A stretch of 64,000 nt of DNA from the NCBI RefSeq assembly GCF_015999245.1, contig NZ_JAEAMR010000003.1, positions 728,633 to 792,632 on the forward strand, given 5' to 3'. The notes under the pieces were generated by a model. It was not told the origin of the DNA and did no database searches. It saw only the letters and a list, made by a program, of their open reading frames with translations. This DNA comes from Streptomyces sp. AV19. GTDB taxonomy: Bacteria > Actinomycetota > Actinomycetes > Streptomycetales > Streptomycetaceae. A program made the translations under genes and the position numbers. Positions 45,453 to 55,271 of the stretch are shown here, in pieces; positions within the stretch are counted from its first letter, which is position 1; each line of letters begins with the position of its first letter.

Positions 45453-46625
45453 ATGCGGCATTTTGGACACCTTGCGCCCGAGGTGCGGAATGGGTTGTTC
45501 CACCAGGAGCCGGCCGAGTTCGACGCCGGCTCCCCGGTCCCCGTGCTCGCCGCCGCCCTCGGCGCCACGCTCTACAGCCCCGCCACCCGCCCCACCCTCG
45601 CCCGGGACGTCGTCAAACAGGCCGGCCAGGGTGTCGTGTCCATGGTCCTGTGCCTGGAGGACTCGATCGGCGACGCCGACGTCCCCGCCGCCGAGGAGAA
45701 CCTCGTCCGGCAGTTCGCCGAGCTCGCGGCGGCGCCGTCGCACACGCCGCTGCTGTTCGTCCGCGTCCGCGAACCGGAACAGATCACCGATCTGGCACGC
45801 CGGCTCGGCCCCGCCCGCCGGCTGCTCTCCGGCTTCGTCCTGCCCAAGTTCACCGAGGACCGCGGGCTGCCCTTCCTGGAAGCCGTCGCCGAGGCCGAAG
45901 CCGTTCACGGGCAGCGGCTGTTGGCCATGCCCATCCTCGAATCCCCCGAGCTTCTCCACCTGGAGACCCGCGCCGACACCCTGGCCGGCATCGCCCGCGC
46001 CACAGGCAAGCACCGCGAGCGCGTGCTCGCCCTGCGGCTCGGCGTCACCGACTTCTGCTCCGCGTACGGACTGCGCCGCGCGCCCGACATGACCGCCTAC
46101 GACGTCCAGCTCGTCGCCTCCGTCATCGCCGACGTCGTCAACGTCCTCGGACGCGCGGACGGCAGCGGGTTCACCGTCACCGGTCCCGTGTGGGAGTACT
46201 TCCGCCAGCACCAGCGGATGTTCAAACCGCAGCTGCGCCGCAGCCCGTTCGCCGGGCCCGCGGAGGCGCTGCGCTCCGCCCTGATCGAGCACGACATGGA
46301 CGGGCTGCTGCGCGAGATCGAACTCGACCGCGCCAACGGCCTGCTGGGCAAGACCTGCATCCACCCCACGCACGTGGCGCCGGTGCACGCCCTGTCGGTC
46401 GTCAGTCACGAGGAGTTCAGCGACGCGCGGGACATCCTGCGGTCGGTCGACGGGGGCGGGGGCGGGGTGCTGCGCTCCTCGTACACCAACAAGATGAACG
46501 AGGTGAAGCCGCACCGGGCCTGGGCAGAAAGGACCCTGCTGAGGGCGGGGGCGTTCGGTGTGGCCAGAGAGGAAGTCGGTTTCGTGGAACTGCTGGGCGC
46601 GAGCGTACGAGGAGCGATCCTGTGA
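45453..46625 (+). CDS. CitE/HpcH-like C-C bond lyase of the Ter system
   Basis: A 390-residue TIM-barrel aldolase-type protein of the HpcH/HpaI/citrate lyase beta superfamily. Seen: [15 protein letters not shown] (metal-binding acid), [22 protein letters not shown] and [13 protein letters not shown]. Known: this branch (Pfam C-C_Bond_Lyase) is encoded next to PRTase, StiP and HAD genes in Ter operons and is predicted to build or cleave the side chain of a nucleoside-like metabolite. Its stop overlaps the next gene's GTG by four bases. GGGGAG lies just before the ATG. Confidence 0.9.
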   Translation: MRHFGHLAPEVRNGLFHQEPAEFDAGSPVPVLAAALGATLYSPATRPTLARDVVKQAGQGVVSMVLCLEDSIGDADVPAAEENLVRQFAELAAAPSHTPLLFVRVREPEQITDLARRLGPARRLLSGFVLPKFTEDRGLPFLEAVAEAEAVHGQRLLAMPILESPELLHLETRADTLAGIARATGKHRERVLALRLGVTDFCSAYGLRRAPDMTAYDVQLVASVIADVVNVLGRADGSGFTVTGPVWEYFRQHQRMFKPQLRRSPFAGPAEALRSALIEHDMDGLLREIELDRANGLLGKTCIHPTHVAPVHALSVVSHEEFSDARDILRSVDGGGGGVLRSSYTNKMNEVKPHRAWAERTLLRAGAFGVAREEVGFVELLGASVRGAIL

Positions 46626-49099
46626 CCCCGTCGACCTGGTCGGGACAGTGGGTGGCGGACCGCCTCGGCGTACGGCTGGAGGGCGACGCCGCCCTCCCCG
46701 GACTGCTGGGCCTCGCGCTGCGGCGCAACCCGCGGCGGGCGCACCTCCTCGTCTCCAACGTCCTCGGCAAGCACGTGCCGCAGCGGCCGTCGGCCGTGCA
46801 CGGCGCCGGGCTCGGGCTCGGGCGGCGCGTCCGCGAGCTCCTCGGCGAGGCGGACGCGGCCCGGTCGGTCGTCCTCGGATACGCGGAGACCGCGACCGGC
46901 CTGGGCCACTCCGTCGCGGACGGGCTGGCCCTCGCCCCGTATCTGCACTCCACGCGCCGCCCGGTGCGGGGCGTCGCACCGGTCGGCGGCTTCGAGGAGG
47001 AGCACAGCCACGCGACGTCGCATCTGCTGCTCCCGGACGATCCGGCGCTGCTCGCGTCCGACGGGCCGCTGGTGCTCGTGGACGACGAGTTCTCCACGGG
47101 CCGTACGGTCATGAACACCATCGCTGCCCTGCACCGCCGGTACCCGCGCGACCGCTACGTGATCGTCGCCCTGGTCGACATGCGCGGCGCCGACGACCGC
47201 GCCGGGCTGGACGCCTTCGCGGCGGAACTGGGCGCCCGCGTGGACCTGATCGCCCTCGCGTCGGGGACGGTGACCCTGCCGGAGGACGTCCTGGAGCGCG
47301 GCCAGGAGCTCGTGGCGCGCTGGTCGGGCCCGGAGGCGGCGCCGTCCCCCACCGCTCCGGGGGAAACGGGAGGGGGCGGGGAGAACTCCCGCCGCCACGG
47401 CGAGCAGCCGGCCACGGCCGTTCCGGCGGTGCCGGGCCGTCCGCACCCGGGAGGCGACGCCGCCCGCGTCGACCTCCGCTGGCCCGCCGGTCTCCCCGAC
47501 GGCGGGCGGCACGGGTTCACCCCCGCGCACCGCGCCCGCCTGGAGCGCGAACTGCCGCGCATGGCACGGGAGATCGCCCGCCACCTGGAGCCGGACTCCC
47601 GCGTCCTCGTCCTCGGCAACGAGGAGCTGATGTACGCCCCGCTGCGCCTCGCCGAGGCGCTGGAGACGCGGCAGGGCGTGGATGTGCGGTTCTCCACCAC
47701 CACCCGTTCCCCCGTCCTCCCCGTGGACGACCCGGGATACGCCATCCGCACCCGGCTCCGCTTCCCCGCCCACGACGCCCCCGCCGACGGCCCGGGCGAC
47801 CGCTACGCGTACAACGTCGCGGGCGCCGGCTTCGACGCCGTCGTCGCGGTCGTCGACTCCACCGCCGACACCCCCGAACTGCACGCGCCCGGCGGCCTGC
47901 TGGACCGCCTGGCCGCACACACCGGAAAGGTGCTGCTCGCCGTGATCCCCTCCCACCGGGCCCCGCGCGAACCCCTGCGCGGCCCCGCGTTCTCGTCGTA
48001 CGCGCCCGAGGACGTCGGCTGGCTGCTCCAGGACCTCTCCGGCGTCACCCTGGAGGCGCCCATCGAGGAGCGCGAGGAGGCGATCCAGAGCGGCGGCGCG
48101 CACTACGCCGAGTCGCTGCCCGTCGAGTACCAGCCCTGCGAGCGCTACCAGGCGCTCTACCACGCCGCCCTCGACGCCTCGGCCGACCGCCTCGCCCGCG
48201 CCGTCGGCGTCGTCACCGAGACCGTGCTCGCCGAGCGGTCCCCCCGCCCGGTGCTCGTCTCGCTGGCCCGCGCCGGCACCCCCGTCGGCGTGCTGATGCG
48301 CCGCTGGGCCCGGCACGCGCACGGCCTGGACCTGCCGCACTACGCCGTCTCCATCGTCCGCGGCCGGGGCATCGACACCGCCGCCCTGCGCTGGCTCGCC
48401 GAGCGGCACGACCCGTCCGACGTCGTCTTCGTCGACGGCTGGACCGGCAAGGGCGCCATCACCCGCGAGCTCGAAGCGGCCCTGGAGGAGAGCGAGTTCG
48501 ACCCGCGGCTCGCCGTGCTCGCCGATCCCGGGTCCTGTGTGACGACCTACGGCACGCGCGACGACTTCCTCATCCCCTCCGCCTGCCTCAACTCCACCGT
48601 CTCCGGGCTGATATCGCGCACCGTCCTGCGCGCCGACCTGGTCGGGCCGGACGACTTCCACGGCGCCAAGTACTACCGGGAGCTGGCCGGTTCGGACGTC
48701 TCCCGCGCCTTCCTGGACGCCGTCGCCGCCCGCTTCGACGCCGTCGCCGAGGACGTCGCCCACGACGCCAAGGAGCTCGCCGCCGCCGACCGCACCCCCA
48801 CCTGGCAGGGCTGGGCCGCCGTCGAGCGGATCAGCGAGGAGTACGGCATCCACGACCCCAACCTCGTCAAGCCCGGCGTCGGCGAGACCACCCGCGTCCT
48901 GCTGCGCCGCGTCCCCTGGAAGATCCTCGCCAAGCGCGGCGCGGGCGCCGGGCTCGACCACGTACGCCTGCTCGCCGCCCAGCGCGGCGTCCCCGTGGAG
49001 GAGGTGGACGGGCTGCCGTACAGCTGCGTCGGCCTCGTCCACCCCCGGTACACCAGGGGCGCCACCGGCGCCGACGGAAAGGCTGTCCCCACCTCATGA
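46622..49099 (+). CDS. PRTase-TRSP-StiP-Pelota four-domain fusion of the Ter system
   Basis: An 825-residue fusion. In order: an orotate-PRTase-like domain (about 1-235) with the PRPP-binding loop [13 protein letters not shown] (D154); a linker rich in Gly, Pro and Ala (about 240-285) containing a trace of the intergenic repeat; a TRSP domain with its name-giving motif at residues 361-364 (STTTRSPV); a StiP-like domain (about 440-700) with [30 protein letters not shown] and [11 protein letters not shown]; and a Pelota-type RNA-binding domain at the end ([16 protein letters not shown]). Known: PRTase_2-TRSP and StiP-Pelota are Ter-operon partners predicted to make a nucleoside-like product, more often as separate genes. 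GTG start and ATGA overlap with the next gene. Confidence 0.9.
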   Translation: MTPSTWSGQWVADRLGVRLEGDAALPGLLGLALRRNPRRAHLLVSNVLGKHVPQRPSAVHGAGLGLGRRVRELLGEADAARSVVLGYAETATGLGHSVADGLALAPYLHSTRRPVRGVAPVGGFEEEHSHATSHLLLPDDPALLASDGPLVLVDDEFSTGRTVMNTIAALHRRYPRDRYVIVALVDMRGADDRAGLDAFAAELGARVDLIALASGTVTLPEDVLERGQELVARWSGPEAAPSPTAPGETGGGGENSRRHGEQPATAVPAVPGRPHPGGDAARVDLRWPAGLPDGGRHGFTPAHRARLERELPRMAREIARHLEPDSRVLVLGNEELMYAPLRLAEALETRQGVDVRFSTTTRSPVLPVDDPGYAIRTRLRFPAHDAPADGPGDRYAYNVAGAGFDAVVAVVDSTADTPELHAPGGLLDRLAAHTGKVLLAVIPSHRAPREPLRGPAFSSYAPEDVGWLLQDLSGVTLEAPIEEREEAIQSGGAHYAESLPVEYQPCERYQALYHAALDASADRLARAVGVVTETVLAERSPRPVLVSLARAGTPVGVLMRRWARHAHGLDLPHYAVSIVRGRGIDTAALRWLAERHDPSDVVFVDGWTGKGAITRELEAALEESEFDPRLAVLADPGSCVTTYGTRDDFLIPSACLNSTVSGLISRTVLRADLVGPDDFHGAKYYRELAGSDVSRAFLDAVAARFDAVAEDVAHDAKELAAADRTPTWQGWAAVERISEEYGIHDPNLVKPGVGETTRVLLRRVPWKILAKRGAGAGLDHVRLLAAQRGVPVEEVDGLPYSCVGLVHPRYTRGATGADGKAVPTS

Positions 49100-49932
49100 G
49101 CACCCTGCTGGCCAGCGACCTCGACCGGACGCTGATCTACTCCTCCGCCGCCCTCCGCCTCGCCGGGCCGGACGCGGACGCCCCCCGGCTGATGTGCGTC
49201 GAGGTGTACGAGGGCAGACCGCTGTCGTACCTGACCGAGACCGCCGCCGGGCTCCTCGCGGAGCTCGCCGGCACCGGCGCCCTCGTCCCCGCCACCACCC
49301 GCACCGTCGCCCAGTACCGCCGCGTCCGGCTGCCCGGGCCGCCGCCCCGGTACGCGGTCTGCGCCAACGGCGGCGAGATCCTCGTCGACGGCGAACCCGA
49401 CACCGCCTGGCGGACCCGCGTACGCCGGGCCGTCGCGGACGGCTGCGCCTCCCTCGACGAGATCCGCGCGTACATCGCCCGCACCGCCGACCCCGTCTGG
49501 CTGCTGAAGGACCGCACCGCGGACGACCTCTTCGCCTACCTCGTCGTCGACCGGGAGCGCCTGCCCGCGGCCTGGGTGGACGAACTGGCCGCCTGGGCCG
49601 GCGCACGCGGCTGGAACGTCTCCCTCCAGGGGCGCAAGGTCTACGCCGTGCCCCGCCCGGTCACCAAGGGCGCCGCCGTCACCGAGGTCGCCCGCCGCGC
49701 CGGGGCCACCCGCGTCCTCGCCGCCGGCGACTCGCTGCTCGACGCCGACCTGCTGCTGGCCGCCGACCGCGGCTGGCGGCCCGGCCACGGCGAGCTCGCC
49801 GACAGCGGCTGGAGCGCCCCGCACGTCACGGCCCTGGAGACGGTCGGCGTCGCGGCGGGGGAGGAGATCGTCCGGGCCTTCGCGGCAGTGATGGCCGAGG
49901 ACCGTGCGGCGGTTGGTGTCCGGAACGTCTGA
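49096..49932 (+). CDS. HAD-family phosphatase of the Ter system
   Basis: A 278-residue HAD hydrolase of the Cof/sucrose-phosphatase type. Seen: motif I DLDRTL with nucleophile D8 and D10, motif II Thr in VPATTRTVAQ, a cap domain (about 90-190) and motif III/IV K in TKGAAV and GDSLLDADLL. It probably dephosphorylates the product of the PRTase/StiP steps (inference from operon). The ATG overlaps the fusion gene's TGA. Confidence 0.92.
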   Translation: MSTLLASDLDRTLIYSSAALRLAGPDADAPRLMCVEVYEGRPLSYLTETAAGLLAELAGTGALVPATTRTVAQYRRVRLPGPPPRYAVCANGGEILVDGEPDTAWRTRVRRAVADGCASLDEIRAYIARTADPVWLLKDRTADDLFAYLVVDRERLPAAWVDELAAWAGARGWNVSLQGRKVYAVPRPVTKGAAVTEVARRAGATRVLAAGDSLLDADLLLAADRGWRPGHGELADSGWSAPHVTALETVGVAAGEEIVRAFAAVMAEDRAAVGVRNV

Positions 49933-50031
49933 CCAAGGGCTGTTGTGGCCGGACTTCGGCTCATAAGGTCGTTCACGCATCAACGTATCGCGCTGTGCCA
50001 CCCCGTTGTGCCACCTCACCGAGGAGTCCCC

Positions 50032-50694
50032 GTGATCGTGAAGAAGAGCATCACGCTCAGCCCCGAGCTCTACCAGTACCTCCTCGACCACAACCCGCCG
50101 CTCGACCCCGTCCTGCGGAAGCTGGTCGACACCACCCGCTCCCTGCTCCCCGGGGACGCCTACCTCCAGGTCGCCGAGGAGCAGGCCCCGCTGCTCGCCT
50201 TCCTCGTCCGCCTCACCGGCGCCCGCCGCGTCCTGGAGATCGGCACCTTCACCGGGCTCTCCTCCCTGGCCATGGCCCAGGCCCTGCCCGCCGACGGCAG
50301 CCTGACCGCCTTCGACGTCTCCGAGGAGTGGACCGCCCACGCCCGCCGCGCCTGGGCCGAGGCGGGCGTCGCCGACCGCATCGACCTGCGCATCGGCGAC
50401 GGCCTGGAGTCCCTGCGGGCCCTGCCCGCCGAGCCGCACCTCGACCTCGTCTTCCTCGACGCGGACAAGGAGAACTACGTCAACTACTGGGAGGAGATCG
50501 TCCCCCGGCTGCGGACGGGCGGCCTGCTCGCCGTCGACAACACCCTCTTCCAGGGCACCGTGATCGAACCCGGCGTCACCGGGGCGGGCGCGGGCGTCCG
50601 GCGGTTCAACGATCACGCCGCGGCGGACAAGCGCATGGAGTCGGTCATGCTGAACGTCGCCGACGGCCTGACGCTGGCCCGCAAGGTGTCCTGA
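50032..50694 (+). CDS. SAM-dependent O-methyltransferase (COMT/CCoAOMT-like)
   Basis: A 220-residue class I methyltransferase like bacterial catechol or caffeoyl-CoA O-methyltransferases. Seen: SAM motif I VLEIGTFTGLSSLAMA, motif II DVSEEWTAHAR and the metal-binding DLVFLDADKENYVNYW with the later VDNTLFQG and NDH segment. GAGGAG lies before the GTG at 50032. It follows the HAD gene by 99 bases, so it may be separate from the Ter operon; whether it acts on the same metabolite is unknown. Confidence 0.92.
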   Translation: MIVKKSITLSPELYQYLLDHNPPLDPVLRKLVDTTRSLLPGDAYLQVAEEQAPLLAFLVRLTGARRVLEIGTFTGLSSLAMAQALPADGSLTAFDVSEEWTAHARRAWAEAGVADRIDLRIGDGLESLRALPAEPHLDLVFLDADKENYVNYWEEIVPRLRTGGLLAVDNTLFQGTVIEPGVTGAGAGVRRFNDHAAADKRMESVMLNVADGLTLARKVS

Positions 50695-50717
50695 ACCCCC
50701 TTGTCCACCGGCGGTTT

Positions 50718-50933
50718 TCAGCCGCAGCAGCCGCCCCCGCAGCACCCGCCGCCGCCACCGGCGGGCGGTGCGGCGGAGGCGGCCGAGACGCCGGTCACGG
50801 CGACGGCCGACAGCAACTTCACGGTGTCCGCGTGCCCTTCGGGGCAGACCGCCGGGTCGGACGACCGCGCCATCGGCCGGTTCAGCTCGAAGGTGTCACC
50901 GCAGGAGCGGCACCGGTATTCGTAACGAGGCAT
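50718..50933 (-). CDS. FmdB-family zinc-ribbon protein
   Basis: A 71-residue protein opening MPRYEYRCRSCGDTFELNRPM, the FmdB/CxxC signature, with C8, C11, C30 and the CPEGH site as zinc ligands. It ends in a Gly-rich tail with two CC pairs (GGGGGCCGGGCCG), unusual among zinc ribbons and perhaps a further metal site. Function unknown; FmdB proteins regulate formamide use in some bacteria. Convergent with the methyltransferase. Confidence 0.9.
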   Translation of the reverse strand: MPRYEYRCRSCGDTFELNRPMARSSDPAVCPEGHADTVKLLSAVAVTGVSAASAAPPAGGGGGCCGGGCCG

Positions 50934-50958
50934 GCGCGCAGCTTAGATGACCTCTTGG

Positions 50959-52344
50959 TCAGGGCCGGCCGCCGCGCTCCTCCCGGATCCTGGCCACGAC
51001 CTCCGCGACCGACCGCCGCACCGCCTCCGTCTCGGTCAGGAAGCGCCACCAGTCCGGATGCCGGCCCTCCAGGCCCGCCACGGCGCCGTCCAGCCGGGCC
51101 ACCGCCCCGTCCAGCGGGGCCGCGTGCCGCGGGTCCGGCGTGCTGCGCCCGGCCATCGCCAGGCGCTGGGCGTCCCGGATCGCGAACCGCGTCCGCTCGA
51201 TCTCGCCCTGCCGGTCCGCCGACACCTCGTCCAGCCGCCGCAGCCGGTCGCCGGCCGCCGACACCGACTCGTCGGTCGTCGTCAGCAGCGCCCGCACCGT
51301 CGACAGCAGCGCCGTCGCGTCCGGCCAGCGTTGCTCGTCGCGCGCCCGCCGCGCCTCGCGCAGCCTGGTCTCCGCCTGCTCCACCGCCTGCCGCGCCTCG
51401 TCCGGCACCTGCTGCAGGTCCTGCCAGCACGCCGCGCTGTAGCGGCGGCGCAGCTCGCTGAGGACGGGGGCGACGGCCCCGGCCCGGGTGGTGATCGCCT
51501 GCGCGCGGGTGCGCAGCGAGACGAGCCGCTTGTCGATCTCGGCCGCGCGCCGCGGCAGTTGCTCCGCCTCGGCGCGGATCGCCTCCGCCTCGCGCAGCGT
51601 CCGCCCGGCGCGCTCGATCGTCTGCGGTACGCCGTGCTGCCCGGCGCCCTCGTTGAGCCTCGTCAGCTCCGGGCCGAGCGCGGCCAGCCGGGCCGCCAGG
51701 CCGTCGGCCCGCAGCCCCGCGTCCCGCGCCGCGTCCAGGGCCTGGCTCGCGGCCAGCAGGCCCTGCCGGGCGCGCTCCACCGCCGGGGCGAGCTTCGTCA
51801 GCTCCCGCTCGGCCGCCGCCAGCAGCGGGCCCAGGCCCTGGCCGAACCGCTCCAGGTCGGCCTTGGCCCGTACGAGCTCGTCCTTGGCCCGGGTCAGGTC
51901 GGTGCGCGCCCGGGCGGCGGCCCCCGCGTCGAGGTCCTCCCGGTCCAGGTCGTGGGCGTCCACGGCCGTGATGTACGCGCCCGACACCTCGTCTATGCGG
52001 GCCCCGAACGCGGCGAACTGCCCGGCCGCCCGGCGGGCCGCCGCCGACGCGTCCACCGCGGTGATCGTCTCGATGGAGATCCGCAGGTCGCGCTGGGCGG
52101 TGTCCAGCTCGTAGAACGCGGCCGCCGCGGCGTCCTTGGCCGCCTGCGCCTCGGCCCGCTGCCCCTCGCCGCGGCCCCGGCCCCAGCGGCGGGTGCCCCC
52201 GCCGGCGAACGCGGCCGGCGCGGCGACGGCCGCCGCGGCCAGCAGGGGCAGCGGCAGCAGCACCAGCGCGACGGTCTCCCGGACCGCTCGCAGGGCCGGT
52301 CGTACGGACTGCGCGAAGGGGGTGGTGAAGGGGGTAACCGTCAC
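50959..52344 (-). CDS. Membrane-anchored coiled-coil protein
   Basis: A 461-residue protein with one hydrophobic segment (about residues 20-55) and then some 380 residues of Ala/Arg/Glu-rich helix with heptad character (LREARRARDEQRW, RLRRLDEVSADRQGEIERTRF), i.e. a long coiled coil. No enzyme motif is seen. It may be a cell-envelope scaffold. The GTG at 52344 has GGGAGAGG upstream; the ORF to 52398 is not favoured. I do not recognise a named family. Confidence 0.65.
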   Translation of the reverse strand: MTVTPFTTPFAQSVRPALRAVRETVALVLLPLPLLAAAAVAAPAAFAGGGTRRWGRGRGEGQRAEAQAAKDAAAAAFYELDTAQRDLRISIETITAVDASAAARRAAGQFAAFGARIDEVSGAYITAVDAHDLDREDLDAGAAARARTDLTRAKDELVRAKADLERFGQGLGPLLAAAERELTKLAPAVERARQGLLAASQALDAARDAGLRADGLAARLAALGPELTRLNEGAGQHGVPQTIERAGRTLREAEAIRAEAEQLPRRAAEIDKRLVSLRTRAQAITTRAGAVAPVLSELRRRYSAACWQDLQQVPDEARQAVEQAETRLREARRARDEQRWPDATALLSTVRALLTTTDESVSAAGDRLRRLDEVSADRQGEIERTRFAIRDAQRLAMAGRSTPDPRHAAPLDGAVARLDGAVAGLEGRHPDWWRFLTETEAVRRSVAEVVARIREERGGRP

Positions 52345-52424
52345 GTGCGCTCTGCCCTCTCCCGATTGGTCGCCCAGGCCAGGGAGCCATTCTCCCACCC
52401 GCCCCGGACATCCCCACGGGCCGG

Positions 52425-53231
52425 TCAGCCGCCCGCGCGCACCGCCACGTCGCCGTTGTCGCTGCGCGCCCGCACGGAGCGCCCGGCGGAGTCGTCGCGG
52501 CCCACGCCCACCTTCACCGAGCCGTTGACGCTCTTCGCGTCCACCCGGTACGTCGTTTCGCCCGGCACCGTGACCGTGACGTCCCCGTTGACGCTCTCGC
52601 CGTCCACCCGGTCCGGTGCGCGGCGCGGGCGCACGGTGACGTTCCCGTTGTCGGACCGCGCGGAGACGCGGCGCGAGTCGATCGCGTCCACGGCGCGGAT
52701 GTCGCCGTTCTCCGTCGTCAGCGTCAGCCGCCCGTCGGCCCCGCGGACGTCGAGGTCGCCGTTGTCCGACGTGAACCGCAGGTCGCCCTTGATGCCCTTG
52801 GAGGTGACCCCTCCGTTCTCGTCCTTGACGATCACCGTGACCCCCGGCGGCACCTCGATCCGGTGCTTCGCCTCACAGTGCTTGCTGATCCCGCCGCACT
52901 CCTGCCGGAGCCGGAGCGTGTCCCCGTCCATCTCCCACGACGTGCGGGTGGACCCGCCCACCGACCACCCGTCGAACCACCGGGTGACCTCGACCTCCTT
53001 GCCCTTCTTCCCCTTCTTCCCCGGCACCAGCTCGATCCGCGAGTCGTCGTTGTCCACGGTGAGCGTCCGCCCGCCGAGCGCGAACGCCCGGTGCTCGGGC
53101 TCCGCGCCGTCCACGTCCACCCGCCCGCACCCCGTCAGGGCCGCCCCCGCCATGACGATCCCCCCGGCCAGCAAGGTCAGACGGGCGGCGGCGCGAGGGC
53201 CACGGCGGGGCCGGCGGGTGCGGCGGGTCAT
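52425..53231 (-). CDS. DUF4097 (putative adhesin-like) lipoprotein
   Basis: A 268-residue lipoprotein with lipobox LTGCGR after a membrane segment. The mature part has about ten short repeats such as FTSDNGDLDVRG, LTTENGDIRAVDA, SARSDNGNVTVRP and AKSVNGSVKVG, which form the right-handed beta-helix of DUF4097. A Lys-rich KKGKKGK loop lies near residue 75. Surface-exposed; function unknown. GGGAG precedes the ATG at 53231. Confidence 0.88.
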   Translation of the reverse strand: MTRRTRRPRRGPRAAARLTLLAGGIVMAGAALTGCGRVDVDGAEPEHRAFALGGRTLTVDNDDSRIELVPGKKGKKGKEVEVTRWFDGWSVGGSTRTSWEMDGDTLRLRQECGGISKHCEAKHRIEVPPGVTVIVKDENGGVTSKGIKGDLRFTSDNGDLDVRGADGRLTLTTENGDIRAVDAIDSRRVSARSDNGNVTVRPRRAPDRVDGESVNGDVTVTVPGETTYRVDAKSVNGSVKVGVGRDDSAGRSVRARSDNGDVAVRAGG

Positions 53232-53413
53232 CCAAACTCCCAGGTCAGAGCAGTGATCATCAATCTTCCAGGCCGCCCCGAGCCTAGGGACCCCGCACCC
53301 CGCCCGACGATCCGGCCCGCCGCCGGATCGGGGTGGGGCTAACCCCCGGTCCGGCCCCCGGTCCGGAGTTTGCGGGGTGGTGGGAGGGGGCATGTAGGCT
53401 GTCGTTTCATTGC

Positions 53414-53485
53414 GGGTGCATAGCTCAGCGGTAGAGCGCCGCTCTTACAAAGCGGATGTCGGCGGTTCAAATCCGTCTGTGCCCA
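53414..53485 (+). tRNA. tRNA-Val (TAC)
   Basis: A 72-nt cloverleaf with GGGTGCA/TGTGCCC acceptor including two wobble pairs, a CCGCT/AGCGG anticodon stem and anticodon TAC at 53446-53448. CCA is encoded next (53486-53488), so the gene with CCA ends at 53488. Confidence 0.95.
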
Positions 53486-53490
53486 CCAGC

Positions 53491-53526
53491 CGAAGGCCCG
53501 GGAGCGATCGAGCTCCCGGGCCTTCG
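53491..53526. terminator. Bidirectional terminator after tRNA-Val
   Basis: CGAAGGCCCGGGAGC at 53491-53505 pairs perfectly with 53512-53526 around a GATCGA loop. It ends the tRNA and lies beyond the stop of the convergent multicopper oxidase. Confidence 0.88.
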
Positions 53527-53561
53527 TCGTGTCCGGCGGTGGAGTGGCGGTGCGACGCTGC

Positions 53562-55271
53562 TCAGCCGTGTTCCCCGGTGCCGCCGCAGTGGCACGGCGG
53601 GGTGATGAGGAGGTTGGCCATGGTGCCGTGGTCCTCGTGGGGGAGGACGTGGCAGTGGAAGACGGTTCTGCCGGGGGCGTCGGGGCGGAAGTAGGTGCGC
53701 AGGGTCAGTTCACCGTGCGGGGGCAGGCGATGGGTGTCCCACCAGATGCCGGGGTCGGTGTACCAGGACGCGTCCCCGCGCGGGATGCCCTTGGTGCCGA
53801 CGACCTGGAACGGGTTGACGTGGATGTGCATCGGGTGCTGGTAGGAGTCGTCGTTGACGAACCGCCACTCCTCGACCGTCCCGGCCTCGGCCTCCACGTC
53901 GACGCGGTCCATGTCGAAGAGCCGGCCGTTGACGAGGAACCGCGGGCCGGGGCCGTGGTGTCCGGAGTTGTCGCGGGAGAGGACCAGGGTGCGGTGCCGG
54001 GCGACGGGCAGGCCGGGCAGCCGGCGGGGGGCCACGAGGCGGCCCGGGACACGGCCCGACGCCTTGCGGCCGGTGACTTCGAGGGTGCCGAGCCGGAGGG
54101 CGGGCCGGGCGGCGCGGCCGCCGCCCGGGTGGTAGGCGGCCGCGTACACGCGGTAGCGGCCGGGTTTGCCGCCGCGCAGGACGAACTCGGCGCGGTTGCC
54201 GGGGGCCAGCATGACCGACGGTACGGGGCGGGTCCGGCCGAACGGGATCCCGTCCGCACCGATCCAGTGCAGGGTGTGGCCTTCGACGTGCAGCCAGAGT
54301 TCGCGGTGCGGCACGGCGTTGAGCACCCGCCACCGCTGGGTCTCGCCCGGCCTGATCCGGGCGACGGGCCGGATCAGGCCGTTGAGCGGGTAGAGCCGCT
54401 CGGCGTGGACGCCGGGCAGCGCGGTGTAGCCGTCGTCGTCGCCCGCGGGCAGCATGATGTCCGTGGGGTTCTCGCCGTGGCCGTCCACGCGCAGGGAGCT
54501 GACGACGATGGTGCGTTCGCGCATGGCGGCGATCTCGGGGACGCGGTCGATGTCGCCCTCGACGACGATGGGCCCGCTCAGCCCGGACCACGCCTGGTGG
54601 GTGGTGGACCCGTGGTGGTGGGGGTGGTACCAGTGCAGACCGGCGGGCTGGTCCTCGGGGACGTCGTAGACGTACTGGAAGTCGTCCCCGGGGTCGACGC
54701 GGACGTCCATGTTGTCCGAGTGCCCGCTGGGGGACACCTGGAGGCCGTGCACGTGGAGGTTGGTGGCGAGCGCGTCCTGACGGAGGTCGTGGACCTCCGG
54801 GAGGCCCTTGGCCCTGGGCAGGCAGTCGGTGCCCTTGTGGCCCTGGCCGTCGCACGCGGGGAGCAGGCCGCTGGGAACCATCCGGTTGCGCAGCAGGATC
54901 CGGACCCGGTCGCCGGGGCGGATGCGCAGGATCCCGCCGGGCAGTCCGTTGTTGTAGGTGTCCAGCCGGAGCCGGCGTCCGCCGATGTCCGCGCGGGTGG
55001 TGGCCATGGCCAGGGTGTGGTCGAGCCGTCCCGCGCGGCTGGAGACCTGCGGCAGGTCCCGCAGGGGCGGTCCGTCGTCGTGCCGGGTGGTGGTCCCGGC
55101 GGCGTCCGGGCCGGCCGCGGCGCCGGCGAGGCCGGCCAGTGCGCCGCCGGCGCCCAGCGCGCCCACTCCTCGCAGCACGCGTCGGCGGGACGGGTTCCGG
55201 TCCGGGGACGTGACGGGCCCGGGCTCGTGACGGGCGCTCCCCGCGGGGGACGGTCGGGAGTTGTCGCTCAT
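53562..55271 (-). CDS. Tat-exported multicopper oxidase
   Basis: A 569-residue laccase/CueO/bilirubin-oxidase-like enzyme with a Tat signal (PSRRRVLRGVGALGAGGAL). Copper ligands are complete: HVHGL and WYHPHHHG in domain 1, HPMHIHVNPF and HCHVLPHEDHGTM in domain 3, the last with the type-1 Cys and axial Met. It couples substrate oxidation to oxygen reduction outside the membrane, perhaps acting on Cu(I), Mn(II) or phenols. The C-terminus ends CHCGGTGEHG, two extra Cys and a His that could bind copper. No clear ribosome-binding site. Confidence 0.95.
   Translation of the reverse strand: MSDNSRPSPAGSARHEPGPVTSPDRNPSRRRVLRGVGALGAGGALAGLAGAAAGPDAAGTTTRHDDGPPLRDLPQVSSRAGRLDHTLAMATTRADIGGRRLRLDTYNNGLPGGILRIRPGDRVRILLRNRMVPSGLLPACDGQGHKGTDCLPRAKGLPEVHDLRQDALATNLHVHGLQVSPSGHSDNMDVRVDPGDDFQYVYDVPEDQPAGLHWYHPHHHGSTTHQAWSGLSGPIVVEGDIDRVPEIAAMRERTIVVSSLRVDGHGENPTDIMLPAGDDDGYTALPGVHAERLYPLNGLIRPVARIRPGETQRWRVLNAVPHRELWLHVEGHTLHWIGADGIPFGRTRPVPSVMLAPGNRAEFVLRGGKPGRYRVYAAAYHPGGGRAARPALRLGTLEVTGRKASGRVPGRLVAPRRLPGLPVARHRTLVLSRDNSGHHGPGPRFLVNGRLFDMDRVDVEAEAGTVEEWRFVNDDSYQHPMHIHVNPFQVVGTKGIPRGDASWYTDPGIWWDTHRLPPHGELTLRTYFRPDAPGRTVFHCHVLPHEDHGTMANLLITPPCHCGGTGEHG

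Noticed and set aside
53562..55271. Copper-resistance cluster around the multicopper oxidase
   Set aside because: No copper ATPase, chaperone or copper sensor gene flanks it; it stands alone beside tRNA-Val and a 63-aa gene.
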